From assembly GCA_024195585.1 (NCBI GenBank), contig SWBL01000028.1:62001-126000 (forward strand): a stretch of DNA of 64,000 bases, given 5' to 3'. Source of the stretch: Aureobasidium sp. EXF-3400 (lineage: Eukaryota > Ascomycota > Dothideomycetes > Dothideales > Saccotheciaceae). Under the pieces are notes generated by a model that saw only the letters and a program-made list of their open reading frames with translations, did not search any database and was not told the origin of the DNA. Below, piece by piece: positions 1 through 11,070 of this stretch (within the stretch, counting starts at the first letter, position 1; each line of letters begins with the position of its first letter). The position numbers and the translations under genes are program-made.

Positions 1-1237
1 CGAGGATGATTATGAGACGTTTTTATGGATACCCCCTTCTTGTTTTTGTTTATACCATACCCAGCTGTCGCTTCTGCTTTAGTTATTAGTTTACTGTTTC
101 TGTATCAGACATGATCAATCTCCAGTTTTCATCAAAATCTCTGTTCCATTGCTGTCTGCAGTGCACCTTCCTCGTGCAAAGCTATGTCTCGCTGCAGCTA
201 TGAAAATGCACAGTTCCTTCATCAAACAGTAAACATCCACTGAGAGTCGTGATATTATCTGCTCTCCATGGATCTATCGATCATCTGGAATTTATTGTGC
301 CTTTTGATAGTATCTAAACCTCTAAGAGGTAAAGTCAGTCTATCTCATGTCTTCCTCCTTCGAAGACACTACCGAGTAAATGCTATAGAAGATCATAATG
401 ATTCTCAAAACCGAGGTGCATCTAATGAGAGTGTGCGAGATTTTCTATCTCGATGTATAGTATCCTGTTTCTCCATAATATTTTGCATTTTTATGGTTGT
501 ACGCGGTTGTACATTGGGAGGGCGGAACTTGAAAGCGGAAAATCGTCATACGACCAGGGTTGTACCATCGACAAGTGGTTCCAGAGCGATATAACATATC
601 ACGACCGCCATATCATGGGTAGCATGGTTAAAGCTGTTTAAATATATGAATGAGAGTGTTTTTGATCTAAGGTAAGACTATCCAGACTATGAGTTCAATG
701 TGCGGATGTTTAAAACAGATTTTCGATCTTGACAAAGTGGAATTTAGAAAGTAGCATACAACCATAGCAGTTTGTGATTGTCATGTTGACGATGTTAAAC
801 CAGAGGCTATGAAGACAGAGCTGAATCAAGTGTGACATCAGTATATCTACACAGTCAACGATACAAGAAGCCTTCCAAAGTATGTTAATGAAAAACAGGG
901 CGATCGAACCACATATCTCGAAGGCAACAGATCTTGACGTCTGCAACAGCGATTTGAGCACAGTATCGTTGAGAACCAACAGCATCGACGAAGGCAACAA
1001 CTACCTTGACTCCCCATGCCAGTCACAAGCAATACCGACAATATCTCCAAGACAAACAAGTATCGACTTTCCGAACAACTAATACATTAAACAATTATAC
1101 TATATCCCTTTCATGCTAAAACATCACTACCATCATCCTTACATCCCTTAATGCTGAATGCCATCAAAGTCCAATCACACTACGAACAATCATCCAAACA
1201 ACTTCCTTCACATCCTCCTCAAACCCCCATGATCTCC
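1..1237. other. Intergenic, no gene seen
   Basis: This 3' flank of the membrane-protein gene holds only short open frames with no recognisable protein character on either strand. A short direct repeat (CGAAGGCAACA at 919 and 989) is the only structure I noticed. Confidence 0.5.
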
Positions 1238-4200
1238 CTATCTCGCTTCTCCCGAAGGACTGATCCAAAACCCCTGTTGATCGTACAGGCTCCTCACACT
1301 CTTGGGCGTCTCCATAGCTTTGCTCTTTCTCTTGTCCCAAAGCATTGTTTCCTGGTCTTCGAGTACGACCTGCAAGTTGTCGTTTCCCGACTGAAGTTGA
1401 GAGGTTTGTTTTGGTGTGGGTGTGGTTTCTTCTTCTTGCCATCCTAGCATTTTGTCAAGCGAGGCGGTGGGTGTGTCTACATGATCCTCCTGTTGTGCCC
1501 AGTAGCCCTCTCCGTTCTCCCAGACCGAGAGTTGGTTTCGGGTGGCTTCAGGGAGTGTGGTGAGTAAACTCAAAGTAGGCTTTGTGGGTGAGTAAGTAAC
1601 AACATGACACTCTTTGCTTCCTGTTTCCTCTTCACTTTCGTCGTGCTCTAGTAAAATATCTCTCGGAGGGTCATCTTCGTTATCAGAGATATCGGACGAA
1701 AAGCCAAAGTCAAAGGGAAGTTGCACAGATGCTTCGCGGCCGAGATGCAGGTATCGGTGTGATCCTTTGCCTAATTCGTCTTCTGAAATCTGTAGCGAAG
1801 AATTCATGCGGCGTAGTGCCATGATGCTTTTGCGTATATCCTTGGGTGGTTGGGCGCGTGGTCCTGTCACGCGTTTATTGCGAGAAGATGCTTTCTCAAT
1901 GCCACCGCTGTGACGATTGGGACTAGAGCTTCCACTGCGGCGACGGGGACTTGTGCTACTGTTACGACGATGCTGACGAGTTGCACTGCTGTTTGGATTG
2001 GAGAGTTTTGCGCTAGCAAAGGCGGAGCTGGTGTTGCTGAGGCGGCGACAGAGAAGTGGTGGTGTTTTACAGATGCTGGAGTTTGGTGATGGAGGTGGGG
2101 ACGGTAAGCTTGGGTCTAAGTCTTCCATGAATGAAGCATGAGGACGAAGAATTGGCATGGATTCGAAAGGTGAACGGATGCGCTGAGTCAATGCAGCCAG
2201 ACGAGCATACGGTGACTCGATCTCCTTTTCGCTCGGTGGTGATCTCATGCCGCCATTTTCTTTTTCATCATCATAGCCGGCTAGGAACGACAGCGGCGAG
2301 GAACAGGTTACTGGTGCAGACTCGTCCTTGAGTGCGAACGGAAAATTAGGAGAGCTGCTGTCTTCCTCGTCGGAAGAGTAGACTGAAACAGGTCTGTTCG
2401 TAACATATTCTCGCCCGCTCGCAGGAGGATTGGTACTCAGCATCGGCCAAGAAGGATCATACTTGTTTGACCATGATGGTAGCGGTGGAGACGATTCAGG
2501 TTTGTACACCGAACGTTTCGAGTTACTCGGGGTGACGTGCAGACCAAAGGCTGGACTGCGCTCGTGCTCCGACCATTCAGTCGATGGACGTGTGATATCG
2601 ATAGTAGGTGTCTCTGATCCTCGCTGTGCTCCTTCTTCTTGGCATATATGGCTAAGATCCGGAAGACTGGGTATGCTGAACAACGATGCCTCTCGCGACA
2701 ATGCAGACTTTGCCCCTGGTGACCTGTACGACGCGCGTCTAGAGTTTACCTCACTACTCCAAGGTAATGGCTCATTCTGGTACGCCACCATGGAAAGTGT
2801 TGGAGAGCTCGGTGTGAGTGATGCACGCAACCTCAACGGATCCAGAATTCGGGGTCGCAATATCACGTCGCCATTCAAGTGCTTGTCGGCCACCGGACCA
2901 TTTGTGCGATCTGGTGATTCTTCTTGTATCCCATCCATGGAAGGACTGGTCGATCTACTTCGGCCTCCTGGTCCTAGGACAGTAGGTGCGAGGGTCGATA
3001 GACGCACGCAATTCTGTCTGCGATGACCCTTTCTCGCGCCGGGACTACCCTTCAGGATCGAGTGTTTAGGTCCTATGACCGACTTTTCCCATTTCGATAT
3101 GGCTTCGAGACCAGAGTCTCTCAACGCACTCTTCATCGGTCGTTGCGGAGAACCAGCATTACCTGACACAGTCCGTAACACTTTTGACTTGGGCTTCTCT
3201 GAGGGCGATCCTGTTGCTGAGACTCTCGAGGAGCCAGTATGCCGTCTTGGTGTACTGACCATGGTAACGCCACCATTGCCGCTGCTGAGGGAACCTGAAG
3301 ATGACACACGACTGATACTGATGCGATCGACGTTGAGAATTTGCGGTATCGACAGCCTGTTTGCCTGCTTGTCCAGAGTAGATGTAATGCTGGTGACAGA
3401 GTTGCGATTGCTGCCGTTGGAGGTGATGCTCAGGCATACAAGACTTCTTCTATGACCGATGTAGCTTGCTGGTCGAGAGCTTCCACCATTGGAAGATACT
3501 TCAGCTCCTACTTCTGCTGCAGTGTCTTCTGGCATTGAAGATTTCTTGATATTTTTGAATTGCGGTATTAGATTGATGGTTTCGGAACTCACAATCCGTT
3601 CCCAATTACGTTCGGGACTGCTGTTTAAACTGGTGGATGTACTATCATTATGCTTTGCTGAAGGTATGACGAGAGCACTATGACGATTGGCAGGGTTGTA
3701 GTCGCTTTGACGACTGATATTTCTCGGCAGCGGTGGTAACGGTGGTAGCGGTCCTGTTGGTGCCGGTCCAGGAGCAGATGCAAATGTGTTTGTCGAATTG
3801 GGCTTGTTCGGGTCAGAGACGGTTCCCAACGACTTTGAACGGGCGGCTCGAGGTCGACATGACAGTTCCCTGGAGAGTGGTTTCGGCGGAGGCACATCGG
3901 TAAGCTGGATCGGTCGTGAGGATGAACGAGGAGGCATTGGAGGGGATTCTGTGTGAGCAGTCTCAGGCTTTGCAATCAACTGTTCCACAGAAGCAGATTG
4001 AATCTCCCTTTCTCTGACAGCGCCCCCTTTGGTCGCAGCTGGTGATCCCCTGGAACCTGCTTTGGGTGTGCCTCCTCTTGGACTTTTAATGATCGCCGAA
4101 AGTGCTTGTAGCCTTCTCGCATTAGATGGCATACGTCCGATCCTTGGTTTTCGTCCAGGGAAGTTCCATCCTGTCCGTGTCTGTTCTTCTGGGAAGATGA

Positions 4201-4510
4201 AAGCTGGATGCATACGATTATTGACCTGTGCGAAAGGTGGTAGATGGTGTATCGTTTCTGTAGATGCAAGTGCACCCCATCCTCCACATGGTACATGTGT
4301 CGCCATAAACGGAACTTGACACGCGCCTGGTCCTTGCTGTAGCTGAGTAACCTCGACAGGTCGTGCATTGGGAAAACCTTGTTCGATTTCGGCGATCTCG
4401 CGGTTGTGTTCGCGTTTGCGCTTGTATATCTGGAACACAACGAAGCACGCGGCGCAGAGAAAGAGCGCGCCAACTCCTGCGCCGATGCCGACGACCGCAG
4501 ACGACAGCAT
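1238..4510 (-). CDS. Single-pass membrane protein with long Ser/Pro-rich cytosolic tail (fungal, unknown function)
   Basis: This is an uninterrupted 1090-residue reading frame starting at ATG 4510 and ending with TAG at 1238-1240. A strongly hydrophobic segment at residues about 5-28 is followed by a basic stop-transfer stretch (KRKREHNRE). That predicts one membrane span with a very short outside end and a cytosolic tail of about 1,050 residues. The tail is Ser/Pro/Arg-rich and looks mostly disordered, with many S/T-P and R-x-x-S sites that could be phosphorylated. The last 20 residues carry SVRSLYDQQGFW, which I recall as a conserved C-terminal signature in related ascomycete proteins. No enzymatic domain is visible. 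It is divergent from the SDR gene across about 1 kb. An upstream exon encoding a longer external N-terminus cannot be excluded. Gene reality is confident; function is unknown. Confidence 0.85.
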   Translation of the reverse strand: MLSSAVVGIGAGVGALFLCAACFVVFQIYKRKREHNREIAEIEQGFPNARPVEVTQLQQGPGACQVPFMATHVPCGGWGALASTETIHHLPPFAQVNNRMHPAFIFPEEQTRTGWNFPGRKPRIGRMPSNARRLQALSAIIKSPRGGTPKAGSRGSPAATKGGAVREREIQSASVEQLIAKPETAHTESPPMPPRSSSRPIQLTDVPPPKPLSRELSCRPRAARSKSLGTVSDPNKPNSTNTFASAPGPAPTGPLPPLPPLPRNISRQSDYNPANRHSALVIPSAKHNDSTSTSLNSSPERNWERIVSSETINLIPQFKNIKKSSMPEDTAAEVGAEVSSNGGSSRPASYIGHRRSLVCLSITSNGSNRNSVTSITSTLDKQANRLSIPQILNVDRISISRVSSSGSLSSGNGGVTMVSTPRRHTGSSRVSATGSPSEKPKSKVLRTVSGNAGSPQRPMKSALRDSGLEAISKWEKSVIGPKHSILKGSPGARKGHRRQNCVRLSTLAPTVLGPGGRSRSTSPSMDGIQEESPDRTNGPVADKHLNGDVILRPRILDPLRLRASLTPSSPTLSMVAYQNEPLPWSSEVNSRRASYRSPGAKSALSREASLFSIPSLPDLSHICQEEGAQRGSETPTIDITRPSTEWSEHERSPAFGLHVTPSNSKRSVYKPESSPPLPSWSNKYDPSWPMLSTNPPASGREYVTNRPVSVYSSDEEDSSSPNFPFALKDESAPVTCSSPLSFLAGYDDEKENGGMRSPPSEKEIESPYARLAALTQRIRSPFESMPILRPHASFMEDLDPSLPSPPPSPNSSICKTPPLLCRRLSNTSSAFASAKLSNPNSSATRQHRRNSSTSPRRRSGSSSPNRHSGGIEKASSRNKRVTGPRAQPPKDIRKSIMALRRMNSSLQISEDELGKGSHRYLHLGREASVQLPFDFGFSSDISDNEDDPPRDILLEHDESEEETGSKECHVVTYSPTKPTLSLLTTLPEATRNQLSVWENGEGYWAQQEDHVDTPTASLDKMLGWQEEETTPTPKQTSQLQSGNDNLQVVLEDQETMLWDKRKSKAMETPKSVRSLYDQQGFWISPSGEAR

Positions 4511-5553
4511 CGTTGATGACGTGTGTTCCGAGATACGGCTTAGTCGACGGTTTGCAGTGTCGTCGTATGCTTAGCCCTTCAGTAGTCCTGATCTCATGTC
4601 GAACTCTTGATGATTTCGCAATGATGTTCACCTTGTTGTCCGAGTATCGGTCTTTGCATAGTGAGCACAAACCAATGGGCTGGTGTAATTGTTCCATAAC
4701 AACATCTGGCTGAGGCATGGAGAGGTCTCCACAACAAGGCTCAAGGAATGCTGCTTACCACAGCTTCGATAAGTGCATCAGACACAAATCTATGTGATGT
4801 GACTTGTCGATTGTGATTTTGCCTACCTTACCGTGCAAAGATGGGACTTCATCCCACTCCTATACTGGTTGGACATCTGCGAGATAGCTCTGTAGATTAC
4901 TTGATGCTTGATTTGGCGTGTCAATGTAGCTAGGTGCAGGAGTGGCATTGTCTCTGATGAACATTCCACAGGGCTCGACTGAGAGCTGTGAAGCCTTAGG
5001 ACAGGCGGTCCAGCCCTACTCATCGGCCATGATCTTATATGGCGATAAGCGACGTCCTGATCAACTGTAGAAATGATGTTTGATGGCTCCCGAGTGCAGT
5101 TGAAGAGAGTCGCGATTCACCGGCTCCTGCCAAATTATCCTTGTATTCAGCCGGGCCCGATGATGGCCTTGGACCCTGACTCGCCTCGGCCCCGGGAGCT
5201 CTTAACCCGGCAGAATAAACAAAGACCAGTCAGCACAAAAACCGTTCGCCAGCAACCAAATCAAGACGAAACGAATCACCGGGTAAAGCAGAAGGTCATA
5301 TGGACCAAAGGAAGACCATGGCGAATCGGAACAATGGTGAATCGATGAAAAGTGCACCGCTTCCATGCCCCGCCCCCACCTTTGATATTGCAAGCCGGGG
5401 AATATCGTCGACAGCACATCTGGGGCATTTCTACCAGCAAGACAAAAAGGATGAAGTATGGCTCATTAGAGTTCCCTGGACTTCTTCCTTTCGTTGAACA
5501 CGTCCGGGCTTTGCGGTGAGGTAAAAAAGATAAGCAGAAGCCTGCCTGCAAAA
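4511..5553. promoter_or_regulatory. Divergent intergenic/promoter region
   Basis: This 1,043-bp gap separates the start codons of two divergently oriented genes, so both promoters should lie here. Only short chance frames are present. I could not assign a TATA box or a specific regulator site. Confidence 0.4.
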
Positions 5554-6593
5554 ATGTCTTGTGTTCAGTTATCCTTTGTTCTTAGACGAGCTGTTCCCAG
5601 GTCGTCATCGTCTTCGTTGTCTCTTCTGCCTCGTCAATCTGTGCGTTCAATCATGGACGGTGGTATTACTAAGGATGGCCTTTTTGCTGCCAACAACACT
5701 GTTGCACCAAAGCCCAGTAGCATTTTGTCTTTATTCAGTTTGAAGGGCAGGACGGCGGTGATCAGTGGAGGTCCTGCTGGCATTGGTCTTGCAGTTGCAA
5801 AGACATATGCCGAGGCCGGCGCAAACATCGCCATCTGGTACAACAGCAATGCTGTTGCTCACGAGCGTGCTGCAGAGATTGAGAAGGAGTATGGTGTCAG
5901 CTGTGAGTAGACTACAACTTCGAGCATGTGCAAACAAGAATGCTGACAAGATGCTTGACAGGCAAGGCATACAAAGTCAACGTAACAGACGCCGAAGACG
6001 TAAAAAGAGGCCTAACACAGAGTGTCCAAGATCTGAATGGCCGCCTTGATATTTTTGTCGCCAATGCCGGTATTCCTTGGACTCAAGGCAACATGATCGA
6101 TGGAGAGCTAGATCACTACCGCAAGGTAGTAACGACAGACCTGGACGGTGTATACTACTGCGCACGCGCAGCTGGCGAGATCTGGAGGCGACAGGCCGCA
6201 GAAGGAACCGATATAAATGGCAACAAGCTCGAAAACTACTCATATGGATCCTTCATCGCAACTGCTTCGATGTCAGGACACATCGTCAATTTCCCTCAAC
6301 TACAATCAGCATACAATGCAGCAAAGGCCGCCGTATTACACTTGACAAAGTGTCTGGCTGTCGAATGGGTTAGAATTGCCAGATGCAACTCTGTTTCTCC
6401 TGGCTACACTGCAACAGAACTTACAACGTTCGTGCCCGAGGAAACAAAAGCCATTTGGAGAAGCAAGATTCCCATGGGTCGTGAGGGTGAGCCTCATGAG
6501 ATGCGCGGTGCATACCTGTACCTAGCTTCGGACGCGGCTTCCTACACAACCGGTACAGACATCATCGTCGACGGTGGTTACTGCTTGCCTTGA
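5554..6593 (+). CDS. SDR oxidoreductase, sorbose/xylulose-reductase-like, with N-terminal extension
   Basis: Two exons are modelled, 5554-5902 and 5962-6593. The intron is 59 bp (donor GTGAGT, acceptor CAG, phase 1) and rejoins GVSC to KAYKVNVTDAEDV, giving 326 residues. The Rossmann glycine motif is GGPAGIG, the structural motif is NAG, and the catalytic Ser/Tyr/Lys set is seen in ATASMSG and YNAAK, so this is a classical NAD(P)(H)-dependent short-chain dehydrogenase. The overall pattern (IWYNSN, ANAGIPWTQG, DLDGVYYCARAAGE) resembles fungal NADPH-dependent L-sorbose/mannitol-2-dehydrogenase-type enzymes; the substrate is inference. The first 33 residues are rich in Arg, Ser and Leu with almost no acids, like a mitochondrial presequence. 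A second in-frame ATG at 5653 would give a 293-residue form near the usual family length. Either start could be used. Confidence 0.88.
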
Positions 6594-9393
6594 GCATTTC
6601 CTCAAAGGGTGAAGTTGGCTTCTCCTTTAGACCGACGCAAACTCTGGAAGCGAAGAACGTTAGAAGCGGTGGCGATGTTTTCCATATATAAGGAGATGGG
6701 CATTTTCCCTTTTGCAGCGATATTAATAGAGCCAGACTCGTATTCGTGTGTGACGTCTAGCCTGAGGGCGACCACCCTTCATCTACATTCTTAGTAGCGA
6801 ACACTTCGTATCCTATAGAGCTTATTTCTGATCGACGGCAACCCTACTTTTACTTTTTCCCCAGAGCCTTCCCGGCATATCGTAGAGGGTGGAGTGTTTT
6901 TTGCTATCTCTTCGAGAACCTGTCCCATGCTCAAAGAAAGATTCACTGACCGCTCGGCTTTTTGTGCTTGGCGAAACCAGTCGTCCGGTTCAAGAAGGCC
7001 CTCGGAGGTATGTAACAGAACTGACTCTTCTCCAGCACCCAGACACTGCTGTTCGTGAAACCGCCGAAATTCTGCCCAGCTGAGACGTGTGACAGGAGTC
7101 AAGAGAGACAAAAGTGATTCCTAGCTCGCGGATGTTATAGCAGCCAGGCACTACGAAACAGCCGAAGGACCCTGAGAATTTCGTTCGTCCCATGCGGCTC
7201 AAATTCTGTCTCAGTTCGTGACAGAAATACTGGGGATCTCAGCTGGACTTATCTCTTCTTTATCTCTAGACCGCTTCTTGCTATAGGACGCTATCCAGAC
7301 TTGTGAGATTAGAAACGTTACTTACGAGACCGGTCGACGCTGTCTGAGTAGCAATTTGAAACGGATGTTCGCATCCCGGACGACTGGCGCTCACTCGGAG
7401 CGATTCGTGCATCAGCTGGATTGAGTGAAAGGTATGAGGTTGAAGAAAGGGGGGAGGCCTTAATTCTGTTGACATGGTGAAGCGCGACAGGTGGAGTCGA
7501 TGCAAAGTCGCACATGCGCATGAGGCTGGGGGCGGGTTTCGCGATAGCTGTTACTCCTATAGTGGATAGTGATATACGGGTCTCTCTAACTGCTTTGCTC
7601 CTTGGCTTTGCAGTGGGAAAACGTGTAGAGAGATGAAGCTCTCCATTGATCGGTGACTTGCATGCCAAGGTGCATTTCTTCCCGGAGATTCCGAGGGCTT
7701 GATAGGCGAGCGAGAGAGAGCAGCGCTGTCATGTTCGCTTTGAATGCTTATCTTTTTATATACTAGCGCTATTTATGGAGAGTCAGATCATACGGTATCA
7801 CCGTGGTCGTATCTGGTACGACGCGCCCACGCGAGTAGCACGCGCGATGGCGCTCGTTTTGGTAAAAGGGGAATGCGAACGAATTCTTGTCGAAAATGTG
7901 CGGAAATTAGGGTATGAAACGTGAGTGGTACTGTATCTGTGGCTGACCAGGTACAACCCTCGGAAGGTTGAAGATTCCAAGGATGCAGTGGAGCAACAAG
8001 TTACTCCATACTTGGGAGGACAGCAGGTTGAGTCGGGTCAAAAGAGAGCGAGAGCGAGAGAACTGCACTGGGAAAACGCAAGCAAATCGAATCACGATGG
8101 ATCGTGTTGACGGCATAGGACCATCATGCACAGAGTGGAGTCTGCAGGGCATGGCATCTGTTGAAAAGTCAAGGAAGACGGCAAGAAAACCAGTCTCGGG
8201 AAGGACTACCGAGCAGAGGTCGCTGGCAGTTGGTGAGCTGCAATCGATCAAGGAAACATGCCTGTCAGACTAGAAAGTTTGCGCGGTACGGGTCGGATAG
8301 CGTACAAAGGCCATGTCTGATCGGTTGGAATCATCGATTTCATGGACGGCAGTCACTCCGCAGCGAGAGATTTTGGTTGATGATGATCGCGAAAGCTGGC
8401 TGCTCGCGGGACGGGTTTTGCGAATAAAGTTGTTCAAGCACCGTGCAAGCAAAAATCTCCACCATTCTGCAGCCACAGATGACGTTGGTGGTAGGGTGGG
8501 TTGTTTCGAGGATCGGGCTGAAGGCTGGGGAACTCCTGATGCAAACAGATCGGTCTCTGGTCGAGCAACGGGAAGCGGGATTTTCAGTCTGTTGGGGACT
8601 TTGGGTGACGCCTTTGTCTTCCAAACGTGACAGGCACCCTTACAATCTGAGTAGTTTGGCCGAGCTGTAGCCCGGTAGTTTAAGCCTAGATTTTCTTGGA
8701 CGCTAGAGCAAGCACCGTGTGAAAGATTTGCGAGTGGTGCAGAAGGGCGGGATGGGAGGATTCAGCAGTCGGAGGCACAGGCAAGCAGGTAAGCATGTGA
8801 TTGGCGAGGTGCATATCGCGACATGTAGGGGTTGAAAGACGGTGTGGATTATCAGATATCTGATACGAGAAGAGGAGGGCACGAGTATCACATGGGATGC
8901 AGATTAGAGAACATGTCGGTCCATGAGAGGGAGAGCCCGTGGGAGTGGCAGTCCGAGTCGAAGCGTAAAGGCTGGTCAGAGTTGTAACGTGCGAGGTGCG
9001 TGGGTGGATGTGTGTCTGAGCTTTCTTGGGTTGCAACTTCTGGGTCCACTCTGGATGCGCGCACTGGTATAGAATATCTCGATCTCCCGCCTGTGCCGGC
9101 TCGCGATTCTTTGTCCTCGCCAAATCCTGTTTCGCTCGTCCTGCAGCAGCGTCCATCTCTTATCAGTTCAGTCTCTTGCATCTTGCATCTATTTCTCTTC
9201 ACAAGACCGCCAACACATCTTATTACCGGGCAGCCGCCAACGCTTTTTGCTCTCATCCGACGCGCGACCCCTCACATTATCGTCGTATCGGTACCTGTTC
9301 ACCACACACGATCCCCGCTCTCACAACCATCCGCGGCGCTTCAACTCTGCTGATAAGCTCGTCTCTCGCCTTCTTCACACGTCGCTCGTCAAC
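6594..9393. other. 2.8-kb intergenic stretch, no gene supported
   Basis: Several frames of 60-156 codons exist on both strands. They start at non-ATG codons or have low-complexity, non-protein-like composition, and none shows a recognisable domain or a splice chain that extends it. The last about 400 bp (9000-9393) are pyrimidine-rich and probably contain the 5' UTR and promoter of the next gene. No repeat or transposon was recognised. Confidence 0.4.
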
Positions 9394-10485
9394 ATGGCCA
9401 CATCATTGGACTACCCGGCACAGCAGTTCAACGTGCACCGAAGGCCTCTGCCAGCCAACACTCCCGCCATGGACTACCTAGCTCACTCTCGATCGCGCAC
9501 CATCTCGTCCACTGTCATTCCTCCTCAGCAATACCACCAACACCCTCAATCATCCAACCAATCTCGTCGTACCCTTTCCAATGCCACCACTTCGACCACA
9601 AGCACCCACAGCAGCAACGTGCACGGCCGCGTTCCTGCCGCTCCTTCGTCATACGCCTCGTCAATCCGCCGATCAACATCGTCCCGCTCTAACAACTCGC
9701 CTTCGTCATATGTCTCCCTGATGAGGAAACAAAAGGCCACCGTTTGGTGCGATCGTGCCCAGCTCGAGGATCCGCGCATCCTTGCTCAGCAAAGAGCTGC
9801 CAAGGTCCGCGCCCAGATGGAGGTTGTTGGCGGTGTCTCGGCCACTGGCAACGCTCGCTCAGGTGGAAGCAGTGGTGGTATTGCTAGCAAGATCCGTCAC
9901 CACGGTGCTGTCAAGGCTTCAGCATACTCGGCCGCTGGCAACCTGTCTGGAGCTGGTGTACCGATGCGTCTGAGTGCCAGTGAGGTTGACGAAGACAACA
10001 GCGATGACGATAGCGCTATTGCTCGCTACCACCAACGCAACAACTCCGGACGCAGTAGTCTGGGTTCTGGTCACCGCATGCGCGAGAGCTACTATGCCGG
10101 TCCCACACCCACCGCCGCCCGCTTCAGCAATGGTAGCACACCACCTAGCAACACCAGCCCTGTCGACAAGCACCCGGAATCGCGAGAACGCCAGGACTCT
10201 ATCGCTACCACTCGCTCATACTCCGACGCAACTCCCCAACAAGGTGCCAACAGGAACGACTACTTTACACACCCTGGCGGCAACGGCGGCTCCAGTGGCT
10301 CCATTCAGGAAGAGCGTTCCTTTGGAGACGTGGGAGGTCTACCCATGCGCGCACCTGTCTCTTACAACTATGACCAACAAAAGACGAATGACGAGTTGCG
10401 CCGACGAGGCAGTGTCGACGACCGTACGACCACTATGAGCGGCGTGCGCTTGTTCGTCGCAAACCCCGACATGGACGACGACTAG
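9394..10485 (+). CDS. Conserved fungal Ser-rich protein (MRKQKATVWCDRAQ motif), unknown function
   Basis: This is a single-exon frame of 363 residues. I chose ATG 9394 (context CAACATGG) because the open frame upstream of it contains no ATG. The N-terminal 100 residues are Ser/Gln/Asn-rich. They are followed at about 108 by a compact, likely conserved block reading SLMRKQKATVWCDRAQLEDP and then a basic helix (AQQRAAKVRAQ). A Gly/Ser-rich middle, an acidic patch (EVDEDNSDDDS) and the terminus SGVRLFVANPDMDDD follow. I recognise this layout from uncharacterised Pezizomycotina proteins, but no named domain is evident. No signal peptide or membrane span is present, so an intracellular location is likely. 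It converges on the GT25 gene with 585 bp between stop codons. Function is unknown. Confidence 0.85.
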   Translation: MATSLDYPAQQFNVHRRPLPANTPAMDYLAHSRSRTISSTVIPPQQYHQHPQSSNQSRRTLSNATTSTTSTHSSNVHGRVPAAPSSYASSIRRSTSSRSNNSPSSYVSLMRKQKATVWCDRAQLEDPRILAQQRAAKVRAQMEVVGGVSATGNARSGGSSGGIASKIRHHGAVKASAYSAAGNLSGAGVPMRLSASEVDEDNSDDDSAIARYHQRNNSGRSSLGSGHRMRESYYAGPTPTAARFSNGSTPPSNTSPVDKHPESRERQDSIATTRSYSDATPQQGANRNDYFTHPGGNGGSSGSIQEERSFGDVGGLPMRAPVSYNYDQQKTNDELRRRGSVDDRTTTMSGVRLFVANPDMDDD

Positions 10486-10760
10486 ACATGACTCTCTCCG
10501 AGACTCTGACCCGCTGGCTCGGGCTGCTCTCCATCAATCATCCCTATGCTCGTTTCCTTCTTCCTCACACTTTCCGCTTTCCATTGTAATGCCCCCTCAA
10601 CTGCCATCTTTTGCTGCTCTTACCACCCCTTCGTTTCAATACCACTGCATTTGTGTTTTTCCATTTCACGTTCGCTGTTCAAGCCAAGTACGAGACATTC
10701 AATGTCCAATGCCCCTCCAATGTAGAGGAGAGAATGAAACTATTTCTATCATCTTAAACT

Positions 10761-10889
10761 TGCTTTCTTCTCCATGTGCTTGTGATCACGTCTATTGTTC
10801 CTGATCAGTATCTCATCTTGATCATGCTTTCCTCCCTATGTGTTGGTGAGCATATTTATAGTTCATGTATCAGTCTTTGACTTTGATGC
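10761..10889. repeat. Imperfect tandem duplication, unit about 64 bp
   Basis: Two adjacent units, 10761-10824 and 10825-10889, align along their length: both begin TGCTTTC, share a near-identical ATGTG block, then a TATxGTTC block and ATCAGT, and end in TTGAT. The copies have diverged by substitutions and small indels, so the duplication is old. It lies 3' of the 9394-10485 gene. Confidence 0.6.
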
Positions 10890-11023
10890 CATTCTTCCGT
10901 ACACAGAATCAAAAGAGCATGTGAGTGTGATTTCAACCACCAACACAACAAAAGACAAAAGATCTGATATGAATTGTAGTTCCATTAAAGAATTAACAGA
11001 ATATGTAATAAGAAATGATATCT

Positions 11024-11052
11024 AGAGAAAGAGAAAAAGAAAGAAAGAAAAA
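11024..11052. repeat. GA/A-rich purine tract
   Basis: This is a 29-base run of only A and G built on GAAA/AAAG units, just downstream of the GT25 stop codon. On the minus strand it is a CT tract in the 3' flank of that gene. Confidence 0.7.
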
Positions 11053-11070
11053 TCACGCTCATAGTCTCAA

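Larger units (their letters stand above)
10486..11070. other. Convergent 3' intergenic region
   Basis: This region lies between two convergent stop codons and should hold both 3' UTRs and polyadenylation regions. It contains an imperfect 64-bp tandem duplication (10761-10889) and a purine tract (11024-11052), listed separately. No gene seen. Confidence 0.5.

Noticed and set aside
890..1030. Possible tRNA on the minus strand (GGTTCGATCG word)
   Set aside because: The flanking bases cannot form a T-stem or acceptor stem, so it is not a tRNA.
919..1067. Possible further tandem duplication (CGAAGGCAACA at 919 and 989)
   Set aside because: Beyond the 11-bp match the two 65-75-bp segments align too poorly by eye to claim duplication.
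4218..4718. 166-codon minus-strand frame overlapping the start of the membrane-protein gene
   Set aside because: Arg/Cys/His-rich shadow frame of the real gene with no domain.
6791..7202. Minus-strand frames of 70-106 codons in the 6.6-9.4 kb gap, with partly protein-like composition
   Set aside because: The best one starts at TTG rather than ATG, no splice chain extends it and no domain is recognisable.
7318..7668. 116-codon minus-strand frame with a GTAAGT-like donor at its end
   Set aside because: The start is TTG, no downstream exon restores a recognisable protein, and composition is non-specific.
8686..9156. 156-codon minus-strand frame
   Set aside because: His/Thr/Pro-rich, low-information sequence complementary to the leader of the 9394 gene; no family resemblance.
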